NCBI GenBank assembly: GCA_958496175.1
Contig: OY292277.1
Location: forward strand, 52,463,050-52,527,049
Origin: Sisyra terminalis
Taxonomy: Eukaryota > Arthropoda > Insecta > Neuroptera > Sisyridae
Direction of reading: 5' to 3'
Length of the DNA stretch: 64,000 nt
A program made the translations under genes and the position numbers. The notes beneath the pieces were generated by a model. The model was not told where the DNA came from. It saw nothing but the letters and a program-made list of their open reading frames with translations, and made no database searches. Below are positions 37,125 through 48,632 of this stretch, in pieces (positions within the stretch are counted from its first letter, which is position 1; each line of letters opens with the position of its first letter).

Positions 37125-37792
37125 TCCATATGTCACATATTAAATGGTTAAAACAATAGTCACCTACAAGTATGCCTTATTTTGACATTTTGTGCTTGCA
37201 ATACCTCTGCTCCTAGTCAAATCTCAAACTCCAAATTTTAGGTGCATAATACTATCATACAGAACTATAATGGGGAGATATTTCAGATTTTTATCTGGTC
37301 TCCCACCAGAGATATTGAGCTCAGAAAATTGCAAATTTTGAAAATTTCCAAAATTTTGTTATTTTTTATTTTAAAAAGGCTTAAAGTCTCAGCCTTCAAA
37401 ATTTGTTTTTGAATACAACAAGTACCAAATTGTTTGTAAAAAAAGTTTTATCGTGTAGACTCTTTCCCTTTCTTCACAATTTTTCCGTGAACTTTGAAGT
37501 TTTTACAAATGAGAGCTAAAAATTTAGGCTGAAATTTCACCCCTTAGAATTACATTTAGGTGAAAACGTCTTATTACAACTTTATAGTTTATATTTTCAT
37601 GAACGCACTGCTTTTAGTTTCATGTTGATAGAACAAATAGGGCCTGAGATAATCAAGTTTCCGCAAACCCTTAAAATTACGAAAATGTCTACGCCTAGTA
37701 AAACTAATATGGCCACCACTGGAAAACTAAAAACAATAAAATTGAAATAATGATGGATTTGAACTACCAACACGTTGGGGTGATAGGACACT
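37125..37792. other. Spacer between direct repeats
   Basis: No gene recognised. The 64-codon minus frame at 37597-37791 (phrases VLVVQIHHYF, VVAILVLLGVDIF) is hydrophobic but has no known family. Confidence 0.5.
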
Positions 37793-38014
37793 TATTCTCA
37801 AACCCCTAACCCCTATGGTAAATAGATATAAGGGATGGCTACCCTTAACGTAAATATTTTTTTCTCAATACCTTTAAAAGATATCTTCATGAAATTGAAA
37901 TTAAACATGAATATCATATAACTTATTACAATTTATTTTTTTAGAAGTATTGAGGGATATTAGAAACTGTAAAAGAAAATTTTATTTTTTGGGGTAGGAT
38001 TTTTATACCTATCC
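37793..38014. repeat. Direct repeat, right copy (~222 bp)
   Basis: Begins TATTCTCAAACCCCTAACC and ends TTTATTTTTTGGGGTAGGAT. Same orientation as the left copy, 892 bases away. The pair could be the ends of an unrecognised element or two independent insertions. Confidence 0.7.
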
Positions 38015-40600
38015 TCAAAGTGGCAACAAATAATATATCTAAAAAGTATATATAATAAAGTTAGCTTTTAACAAACTTAAGCAATTAAAATACTTTAACA
38101 AATTTAAATTTTTAGTTTTAAAGTGAAAAGATTTTTGATTTTTCAAAGTCAAAAATTTAATTTGGGGTTCATATAAATTCTTATTGTAAAAGTCTTACGG
38201 GTTTTTAGAAAAAAATAAATAAAAGATATACTCTTGAAATCTGACATCAACAAATTTAAGCCAGCAAGTCGTTCAAGGTATGGGAAGTCCTTTCTTTTCT
38301 TGTTATAGAAAATGTCCTCCAAAGATGAAAAATACTTATATAAAATGTGATACACAAAATTTTGTGAATTACTCATCAAAACGTGGAACCATTTATTTAG
38401 TCTGATATAAAAAAAATAAAGCATTTTTTTGAAAAAATTAAAAAAATTTCAAAAGAAAGACACAAAACTGTATTTACTTTAAGAAAGAACGAATTGTTTT
38501 CGACAAATATTTTATGATGGCATCCAAAATATTTAAGTATCCTGTAACTATTGTTTTGTCAACTTCCTTTAAATAAAGCTTTTTTCTTGAAGTTTTAATG
38601 GCTTTTATATTGAAAAATAATTTATTTTTGTTTAGAATAAACCAATAAAATTAACAGAGGCACTTTTTGAAAACAATAAAGTTCTTTTGTTGGACGTTTT
38701 AATGCAGAACAAAAAGCCAAAAAAAAATATTTATTTGTCATTTATTTACAAATGATTAAATTTTCCGAAACGAACCACGTTTCAACTCGGATACCAAAAA
38801 TCACGCTTTTAAACGCCTATTAAAAACGTTCAACATAACAATGTGACAAAAAAGCAATTATAACGTGCGAACGAATCATAAAACGTATAAATTTGATAAA
38901 TGTGTCTCGTTTGTATATTTATTTAACAGTCATTAGACATAATATTGCCTATTTTACGAAGCGTAATTGATTGTACGATTGCCAACAAATTGTTGGCGAG
39001 GACACAAAGATGCTGGTAACGCCACATGAGATGTAGGTACATTTTCCTTTTTTACACTACATGGAATTTTACTATTGAATTTACGCACGCATATTTTCAC
39101 GTCTACGTCTGTAAATATATATAAAAAAAAAAACGAAAAACCGATCAAGAGAAGAGCAAATGTTCGTGGACTCGTGGTGTTTAGTGAACTTGGATCGTGA
39201 CATTTTCCTTTATTTCCATCAATTGTTGGGTGGAGGACTTGGGACTCAGTGTCGAATAGAAAGAACATTGATCGAATTTTTCCCTACGACAAATATTTCA
39301 ACAACACAAATAATTCCACTCGGCTCTTTTAAACATCTCGATACTCTTTTTATTTTGCACCTCAATTATTCCAAATAGCGAGAACTTTGTTCTTTTTCCT
39401 AGTCCACAAAAAAATTGGCGTCTCAAAAGTATTTGTAGCCAGGCAAATGTATTATTTACATGAACAATAATTCAATGTGATCTTTTATACTACGAAACCC
39501 TTTTCGGTGCAAAGCCAAACTTACATTTGTCGGCGTTTTTCCTTCAAATCATTATAATAAGTCACTAAAGTTTACATTTATACTTTTAACTATATTTCTT
39601 GTTGTTAATTCATTAAAACATAAAACTTTATACTTACCGTATATAATTCCTCAAGTTTTACTTCAAAGATGTGCTCCTCAAGCATATCCCACGCGGTCAA
39701 TAAAAACATTGTTTATGAGCTTTTAAATGCCCATTTCAAGTGTTTAAAAATAGTGACAAAACCATTATAATTATAATATGTGTTTGAGGAAATAAGAAAC
39801 TTTTTTTGGAAGTAATAAAATCCCACACATTGAGTTTCAACTTAAAAGAAAGCCAAGTCTACAGTTGTAAAATTTAAAGAGTCATTTATTTAACGATAAT
39901 TACTGGTATCAATCATCGGAATTGACGAGATGATCGATAATTAAAGCAAGTGGTTCAATAAGTGAAACAGAAAACGAATTACTCATTGTCAACACTTGAA
40001 ATATGTAATATAATTGCATTTCACACTGAATTATTCATAAATGATCCCTTCACTTATTAAGGTTGGCTTCATTTTGCATTCAATGACATTTCAAATATTC
40101 ACGTTAAATTATCATAGTACCTATCTGATATCGCTTTGCCTAGCACAAGTCAACGGAGAAACAATCGTGTCTGTAGATATCACGTTTTTGCACTTTATTT
40201 ATATCTATTGTAAGCGCAAATCTACTCACTGATAGCTTTTTTCTGATGAAATTCGCATTCAGCCGATGCGATATGGAGGAATTCTGCCATTGTATCACAC
40301 AGATGGATATCTCATAATTATAATGAAAAGTATTTAGTGTCATCGATTTATAATTACTTTGTCGGGGAAATTGTTGAAAAATCTTCTCATTCATTTGTGG
40401 CAATGATGGGTTGAAATCGTTAATGGAGTTTTATGGGTGGCGATTGGAAATGCAGATGGGAATGCGTGAATCATATTTCATAATGCAAAAAGTGCATGCA
40501 GATGTAATTTAAATGTTTATAAGTTTCTTTAACACATAGTTAAACCTCTTCATTGAGAGTAATTTTGCCTAATAAAAACCAAAAATTATGTAGATATATA
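38015..40600. other. No gene recognised
   Basis: Intergenic DNA. A 104-codon minus-strand frame at 38954-39268 overlaps a plus-strand frame of similar length; neither shows known motifs. The composition near 39.0-39.4 kb is a little less AT-rich. Confidence 0.5.
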
Positions 40601-40601
40601 T

Positions 40602-40967
40602 TAGACTGAGCCAAAAAAATCGACAATTTTTTTTTAAAAGTATATCAAAAATATTTTTCAAGGAGAAAAAAAAATATCGGGAAGGTTTGAGCCCTTAATA
40701 TTAATATTAAGAGGTCTATCATCTTTAATTTCGATTTTTTATTTGTGCTTTCATTTTTGCCTCAATGGTCTCAAACTATCAAAGTAAAAAAAATTATCTG
40801 CACGTATATTTATAGAAAATTAAATTCCCTACAAAAAACGTTCCTATGAAAATTTTTGCCAGAAACGTCGTTTCCGAATAATCAAGCTTCAGACTTTGAT
40901 ATAATTTTTAGATTTATCTTCTTTATTTTGGAATTTTGTAACTACCAAAAAAATAAATATATAAAAA
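40602..40967. mobile_element. Foldback element, family B, copy 1, left part
   Basis: Starts TAGACTGAGCC and continues with TTAATATTAATATTAAG, then GTTTCCGAATAATCAAGCTT and GGAATTTTGTAACTA. It matches the left arm of the intact copy at 51797-52760. At 40967 it is interrupted by a Helitron and resumes at 42354. Confidence 0.85.
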
Positions 40968-42353
40968 CTAGCTGACTTCGTCTGCGTAACGTATTTTATT
41001 TTTCTTATTCTTTTACGAAAAATATTATCATACTACATCATACATCACATAAAAAATATCACCAAGTTCAATAAATTCGGTCTTAATTATGACTAAAAAA
41101 AGTCGAAAGTTATCAAAATACTCGCGTCAAAATAACCCCATCTCCCTTTTTCGATTCCCGAATGAACCTTTTTCCAAAAACTGTTACACTATTGCACTGT
41201 ACAACACAACCGCGAAATTGAAATTTGTACAGTTGCACGAAACCCAGTTCTTCCATAATCATGTATAACCATTATGTATCTTTAAACTTTTAATTAAATT
41301 TTCTGAATTTCAACTATATAATTAAACCATAAACCATATTGGATCGTCCAGAGTTCACCGTACACGATTTGACGTACGTCTTTTGCTTTGGAAGAGAATT
41401 TTAAATTTCTTTTATCATTATGATGATATGATTATTTATTATTTATCATGATTATAATTTCTGGCTGGAATTGCAAACTTTTTTCATGATCCCTTTCACG
41501 TACTTGCAAATAAAAGATATTGTCCCCCCGCCCAAGAAAAAAATCCTGAATCTACCCTTGTCCGTTAGGGTAGAAATTTTCAAAAAAAAATCTTATCACA
41601 TGCCTACTTCCTATAAGGAATACACCGAATATTAAAATTTCATCAGTCAGAGGAGTATATAAATACACCATTTTATATATGCACGGTTTTAAAAACGTTT
41701 TTATTTTAAGCTTTATTACTATTATTATTTTTATTAGTATTACTATTTCATTTTTTTTCGTTAGTATTTCCTTACTGAGCAACCCTAAGAATCTATTTGC
41801 AACAATTTTGTAAGAAAAAATTTTACTGTCAGATTATTATCTAATAAAAACATTTATATTTCAAAAAGGCAATTTTTTGTACTTTAAACTGTGCTTTTTA
41901 ATAGTTCAACTAAAAATATTAATTCAGATCATTTTTAACTTTTAAATACCGCTTCAATGATATATAACTCACCTATCTAAAGTAATTTTTTTTCATCCCT
42001 CAGTTTTTACGTAGGGGGTACATTCCCTTATTATTTTTAAGGAATGATAAATAGCCTAACGTGTGTAGGTAATTGTGTTGTATCTTAGTATAAAGTTTCA
42101 TTAAATTCGGTTGTTCCGTTCTTTAGTTAAATCACCAGCGCACGCGATGTAAGAAAGTTTTTTGGTATTTTTTTCACACATTATTGGAGTTTTAGTATGG
42201 ATCCCTAATTTTTTTGAAAATTTAATATAGCCTATGTTCATCGGAAATAGTGTAGCTTCCTAACAGTGAAAGAATTTTCCAAATCGGTCAAGTAGTTTCA
42301 GAGCCTATTCAAAGCGAACAAACAATCAAATCTTTCCTCTTTATAATAATAGA
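40968..42353 (-). mobile_element. Non-autonomous Helitron, 1.39 kb, copy 2
   Basis: On the minus strand it starts TCTATTATTATAAAGAGGAA (42353) and ends GACGAAGTCAGCTAG (40968), flanked by T and A with no duplication. Its body aligns with the Helitron at 3017-5436: the shared segments include AACCGAATTTAATGAAA, the GGTATTCCCT block and ACGTTACGCAGACGAAGTC. The first ~190 bases (ATAGGCTCTGAAACTACTTG region) differ from copy 1 and are of the kind widespread in insect Helitrons, so the two copies have different 5' ends. The GCGGGGAT bases of the 3' hairpin and the tRNA-like boxes are missing here. Non-coding. Confidence 0.85.
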
Positions 42354-42424
42354 TGAACAATATAGATTCTTGAAGGGAATTTAATGCTCTACAAAAAAGG
42401 CCTCTTAACATTTTTACATAAAAT
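42354..42424. mobile_element. Foldback element, family B, copy 1, continuation
   Basis: TGAACAATATAGATTCTTGA then AATGCTCTACAAAAAAGG and TTTTTACATAAAAT match 52165-52235 of the intact copy. Homology stops at about 42424, so the whole right arm has been lost or replaced by the repeat that begins at 42436. Confidence 0.8.
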
Positions 42425-42435
42425 AATGATGAATA

Positions 42436-42772
42436 ATGATCTCGCGGGCAAAGAATTAAAGTAAAAGAATTTATATATTCCGAATTTGTACAAACTTTTC
42501 TCACCATTTTATCCATTAAATGTTTACGTAGCATTTTTAAAAATAAATAATTTGGTGCTATTTCTTCATTTCCAATAAGTACATATCGATGGTATCGATG
42601 ACCCGTAAAGGTAGTGTAGAGCTTTACTTTTTTTCTTTCGATGTAAGATTGTAACATTTTCCACCAAATAAAAGTAATAAGAATTTACTAAAAAATGGTA
42701 AGCTAAGACATTTTTTGAAATTCGTCCGAAATTTTCCATCGAGTTCAGATTTTGAATAATATAATGATTAAA
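42436..42772 (-). repeat. Long inverted repeat, left copy (~340 bp)
   Basis: Inverted match to 46658-47000. Shared blocks include GGGCAAAGAATTAAA, GAATTTGTACAAAC, AAATAATTTGGTGCT and AAATTTTCCATCGAGTTCAG. On the minus strand a frame reads TTFTGHRYHRYVLIGNE and KVCTNSEYINSF. The family is unknown. Confidence 0.75.
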
Positions 42773-45700
42773 GAAAAGAAAGTAAAACATTTTAACTGAA
42801 TGAAAAAAAATAATTTTACTTATTAAACAAATAAGCAATAAAAAGCACATCCATACGTTAACTCCCGTGCTTGTTGATATATAAGTATTGTTATGTTTCG
42901 ATGCAAGTCGGCACGGGTTGCAGTGGCTTTAGGTGGATGAAAATTTATTTTCAATCGCTTAAACAACATTTAAATAAAATTAAAGGGTATGTGTTAAAAA
43001 AATAAGTTTTTTTTTTTTTTTTTTTTTTAGGGAGACCTTAATGCATATGGAATCATTACGTAGAAGTATCGTGGCTAGTCGTACTATTTTCCAGAGCCCA
43101 CACTTCTGGCTAAGCCAGATAAATCTTCCTTAGCGATAAGAAGAACTGAGTAAACAATCAAATATTACCTAGGAACTCAAATCAAAACCGAAAATCCTAT
43201 AGAAAATAACATTTAAAATGATCATGAAATCATATAATGATACATAGATAAAAAAAGAATCATTCAATGGTTTCGTTTATTGTCTAAACTGGTGCATTTC
43301 CATTTGAGAAAATTCAGAAAATTCAAAAATACAAATGCACTGAAAACTTGTATCCCATACAGCTGGGATTTACGATGGATTATTGGACTATTTTTTGCAA
43401 AAATCATGACTCACCAGGTAAAAGATTGTTAATTAATCTTCCAATAATCCAAAAGCCCAAATTTTACTTTTTTTGTCCTCATTTTTTTAACTATCACGTT
43501 ATAGTCCTAGACGAACAAAATTTGCTTATTTTTTTGTAAAAAAACCTATTTCCCTTTTATGTAAAATACTACATTATAAATGCAAAATTATAATTGCATT
43601 AAACTCTCAATTTGCAACGGATTTGCTTACATTATTTACTATTTGTGTTAATAGGTGAATAGGAAGAGTCTTTGGCTTTCTACTTCACATGTTTCAAAAC
43701 TTCTTATGGCTGAAATTTTTAACATTAAAAATATTATTCCCTTCAGAAACTCAATGAAATTATTATTCAAAAACCCATAAAAACAATAATAATTGCCCCA
43801 AAGGCAATTAAACTAAAAAAAACCCAACGAAATCCTCTCATATTTACAACCTCTCATCAACAAATTGGCAGAAATTTTATTTTTTTCAAAAATTCCTATT
43901 GACAATATCATTGTCGATTTTCTTGTGTAAATCGTTTTCAATCGTATAAAACAAGCAAAATCAATTAATTTTATATCTGTGTAACTTTGTTTTCATATCA
44001 ACATAATATTTCTAGCCGATTTTGTAGATTATAAAATCGCTAAAGACATTGAATCCCATTAATTACGAATTTGTGGGTATAAATTTTTTTCACACAGAAT
44101 TCATCCCATCCGACCTTCGATTTAATCGACAGATATTCTTAATCTAAACGACTTTTTCGTTTTTTAGTGATATAAAGGCGCTAATTAACTCTAATTAGTT
44201 CGAAACAGATATTTTCTTGGCTCCTTATTTAGAACTTATTAAACCTATTGTAATTAGACGTTTTAAATTGAGATTTTCATGGGAATTTTTTTGAGGTGAA
44301 ATTATTTGATAAATATTTTCAATTATGTAAACATTTTTGACGAATCACTCAGTGATTTTGTGTTGGATTGAAATTGTTTCAGAGGTGTTTAAAGGAGCGT
44401 TAATTTTAGACAAGCAGGTGTGGCTTTCATTAGACGTTAAGAGAAAGTGTTCGTGAATTATGTAAAATAAAAAGCCAGAGCTGATTAGTTTTGATTAAAT
44501 TACTCGATAACAAGTTGTTTGTCGCATATTAGACTCTTCCCACAATGGCCTTAGCTACTTAAAAATAATATCTCAACTAGTTGACGGTTCGATCAGAAAA
44601 TGTGAAATATTTTAGGTGGAGTTTTTATTGCTTAATCGATTCTACTTACTTTACATTACCACTGGTCGATTTAATGAAACGAGTTCAAATTTACATTAAA
44701 TAAGATAAAACAAATCACGTTTTTCGGGGGGGGGGGGCTAATTATTTCGTATAGAATATTCAAATAGTTTTTTATTACTTCCTCCAGCAAAATGATAACG
44801 ACTTTCATTATTTCTGAAATGAAAATAAAAACTCAAAAGTTTTTCGACTGCTTATTGTGGCTGATATGATGAAAGTAAATTATAAAAGATTTATTTTGAT
44901 AAAATAATAAGGTCATCACAACTATATAAATATCAAGCTTAACCTGACAAAATTAAGACATAAATTTAAAAAAGTAGAGTTTCTTCTTTATTTTCTTGAC
45001 AGGTTAATATTCAATTTCAAATGAAGTTCTACGTATTTAATTATTTTTTTTCGTCTTATTTTTATGAAAGATAAACATTTTATTAGGTTTAATTTGGAGA
45101 GGAACAAGTTTCAATTTTAAAAATTTTAATTAATGTGATTTGGTATTTTATAAACCTAATTAAATTATCTCATTTTTTTTTGTTATAATCAAAATATTTA
45201 TGTTTACAATTATAAAAATATAAGGTCTACAAATATTTGTTTGGGGTATAATTTTTTAATTCGATGTAATGTCTTTTGCAAGCCTTTACTTTTCACTAAG
45301 TCTTAAGAAGTAAAAGATCTTTCGAAACAGTTCTGCAATATATCTTATTTTTGGGGTCTTCATAAAATTCAAAGTGCTGCTCATCCAAGTTTTAGTTCAT
45401 GGACCAAAATAAGGGATAATAATTTGGGACAATATCAGGCAAATATCGTTAATAGGATAAGACATTCCATTGAAATGTTCCATTAAGTTCGCTTTACAAT
45501 TATTGCGACATATAACCGATGGTTGTCGTTGTGAAAGATAACCTTGTCATATCTTTTGATATATTGGGAGCAATTGATCATCAATTCTTGACTCAATTGC
45601 ATTAATTATCATTAGGTTTCATTTGGTTAAAGTAACTCGTAAAATAAATTCCAATTTGATTCTACCAAATGCACTGCATTAAATTGTAGTCATGAATATT

Positions 45701-46657
45701 TGGTTTCAAAATTAAATTTGATGAATGGTCGAACCTAACTCTTGATTTTATCCTCTTTGGATTGTTAAATGGATTCACTTTTTGTTCCTCATTTTGATTT
45801 TATGCAAAAAAATTTATATTTTTTTTTGGGAGTAGTTTTTTACTCGTGAAGAAACAGCGATTGGCGTCTTTTATCGTGAGTACAAGTTAAACCCAATTTT
45901 TTTGTTTTTGTACCACATTTATGGTCTTCAGGTGGTTAAAAACATATTTTTGAATCATTTGCAATTTTCCTACAAGTATTTCTTGAACTACATATGGATC
46001 TTGATCCAATAACTCCTCCAACTCAATGCTAACAAATTTTACTTGTCTACTTTTGCGGTTTTGGTTACTGGCATCATGAAAATTATTTTTTTAATGCCAG
46101 AACACATTAACAGATACCTAACTAATTTTCCATTTATTCTATTGTTTGGCCAGAAATTGACGTCGAAAGTGCTAGTTTTTTTTTTTTGCATGAGATCTTC
46201 AGGAACTTTTCGTGCACTAGATTGCAACGATACGTGCAAAAATTACGATTTCTTGAAGAGTCTGTAAGTTTATGCTAAAAATCAAAATGGATCTTTAAAA
46301 GTGATATTTTATACTACAATTTCATCTATTTTATAACTTTATAATTTTTTTGAAACTAAAAAATCATAGACACTAAATGTAATTTTTAAATAAATTTCTC
46401 GTTTTTCGAAAGCAATTCCTATAGGAAAAATCACGTATCAATCAACGTGAGAAACTTAACTTTAGGCTCTGTACTACGATGTACTTTGCGTAAAAAATGA
46501 AATTACCACAATAAACCAAAATCCAGCATCGTGAAAATCCTCGAATTAAGTCTATTTTTTTCCTTTCGTTAAAAATGAAAAAAATACATAAGGACTAGAA
46601 ATTTTCTCAGATATTATGTATAGATTTCATCATACTATCAATAAACAATATTTAATC
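42773..46657. other. Interior between long inverted repeats; no gene recognised
   Basis: No open frame above about 75 codons and no known domain. It contains a T-run at 43010-43029, a 12-G run at 44726-44737 and a small hairpin TGGCAT...ATGCCA near 46070. If the flanking repeats are element termini this would be a 4.5 kb element without genes. Confidence 0.5.
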
Positions 46658-47000
46658 ATTATATTATTCAAAATCTGAACTCGATGGAAAATTTCGGAGG
46701 AATTTGAAAAAATGCCTTAGCTTACCATTTCTTAGTAAATTCTTATTACTTTTATTTGGTGGAAAATGTTACAATTTTACATTGACAGAAAAAAAGTAAA
46801 CCTCTGCACTACCTTTACACGTCATCGATTTCATCGATATGTACTTATAGGAAATGAAAAACAGCACCAAATAATTTATTTTTAAAAATGCTTTGTAAAC
46901 ACGCTAACATTTTTAATGGTTAAAATGGTGTTAAAGGTTTGTACAAATTCGAAATACATTAACTCTTTTATTTTTAATTCTTTGCCCTAGAGATCACTAT
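46658..47000 (+). repeat. Long inverted repeat, right copy (~343 bp)
   Basis: Inverted copy of 42436-42772. The corresponding plus-strand frame reads TTFTRHRFHRYVLIGNE and KVCTNSKYINSF with one TAA between them. Several differences from the left copy are silent or conservative, which hints that the repeat once encoded protein. Confidence 0.7.
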
Positions 47001-47461
47001 GAAACTTGGGATTTTAGAAAATTTCCATTGACGATTTTTCGCCAAGGAAATTCATTTTAATATCCCCAACTAAAAATTACTAGACATCAATTAGATCTCA
47101 AAATGCTTTATGATTAAAAATTCAATGTCTAAGAAAATAAATTTCATTTTGTAATTTGTTTTTGATAGTAAGTTAACATTTGACGAAGATGTTGATATCT
47201 TCATAATTAAGAGTAATTTTTGGAACTTTCCATAATTGGAAAATATAGCTCACAAATAAATAAATTATTTGGCTCCCGATTTTTCCTCAAGTTTCATTAA
47301 TTTTCAGAAATACCAACAATAACTAATTTTTGTAAGATTATTGTCCTGTAGGTGCTCAGTAGGATTTAGAAAATGCTCTTCTGGATGTTGGGGGCAAGAT
47401 AGAAATTACTAATGATAAAATCAAATGTGTTGTGATAATTTCGTAAAAAGTCTATAAATTT

Positions 47462-48632
47462 TAGAAGCCTGTTCTGCGGCTTTTCTGGATGTGGCACAGG
47501 TATTTGATAAGGTGTGGCATCCCGGACTGTTGTACAAAATCAAAAAACAACTTCGTGAGTATTTTAACATAATCTCGTTCTACTTAGAAAGTTGTATCTT
47601 TCAAGTCAAATATAAATCGGAAGTAACGACTCCCAGGAAAATAACAGCCGGGGTTCCCCAAGGTAGCGTACTGGGACCTCTGTTGTATTCCCTTTACACA
47701 ACCGATATGCCAAATACAACAGATGCATTAGTGGCAACATTTTTTGATGACACAGCCATCGTAACCGCAGCAGATGAACTCAATGAAGCTTCGTTAAAGC
47801 TCCAAAATAACCTGGACAACGTAGAAAAATGGGCAAAAAAGTGGAAAATAAAATTAAACAACGCAAAATCTGCACACATAATGTTTACACAGCACAGAAA
47901 TATATGTCATCCCGGTTACAATGGAAGGCACAGAACTACCGCAAAAGAGCACTTAGACCAAAAACTTACATGGGCTGTGCAAATCAAAAAAACTCGAGAA
48001 CATTTAAATTAAAAAATACAAAAAAATGTATTGGCTAATGGCATCTAATGCACCATTATCAACAGAAAATAAACTTCTTCTGTACAAGGTCATTCTCAAG
48101 TCCATATGGACATATGGGATACAGTTGTGGGGTACTGCATCCAACTCCAACATTGAAATCCTACAAAGATTTCAATCAAGGACCCTACGACAAATAATTG
48201 GTGCTCCATGGTATGTAAACAATAAAAAAATTCATGAAGATACAGAAATACTATATGTAAAGGAGGAAATTCAAAGGTCCAGTAAAAAATTCCTGACAAA
48301 ACTAGACGATCATTCTAACCATCTCGCAATAAACTTATTGGACAACAATGAGATGATAAGAATGGTTACAAAAATTCACATTATTTTTAGCATTGATATT
48401 GTTATTATAGACTATTATTATTATTCTTATTGCTACTGTTAATTGTTTTTATGATTGTTGTTATTACTATAAGAATTACTATCATTGTAATTGTTGCTAT
48501 TGATTGTTAAAAATCTTTGTACTTATACAGCACTAATCTACTGGGACTAGTACTTACATGTGATAGGCTATGCATTGAATGCACTTATTGCAAATTAATT
48601 TATTTGAAAATAAAAATAAAAATAAAAATATT
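47462..48632 (+). pseudogene. 5'-truncated Jockey-clade retrotransposon with RT domain
   Basis: The reading frame begins inside the reverse transcriptase: EACSAAFLDVAQVFDKVWHP, GVPQGSVLGPLLYSLYTTDM, then ATFFDDTAIVTAA where the catalytic box, normally FADD, is FFDD. It continues EKWAKKWKIKLNNAKSAHI to a TAA at 48010-48012 caused by a frameshift in an A-run; the copy at 12223 is still in frame there. The C-terminal block LYKVILKSIWTYGIQLWG, FQSRTLRQIIGAPWYVN follows in the next frame. Compared with the 12.2 kb copy, about 125 bases are deleted after 48376. It ends in an (AAAAAT)n-like tail. No ORF1 or endonuclease remains. Inactive. Confidence 0.9.

Noticed and set aside
38954..39268. 104-codon minus-strand ORF
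   Set aside because: No domain, no splice context, and an overlapping plus-strand ORF of similar size; consistent with chance in a slightly less AT-rich patch.
44726..44737. Run of 12 G
   Set aside because: A simple homopolymer, possibly an assembly or sequencing feature; no G-quadruplex pattern of four runs.
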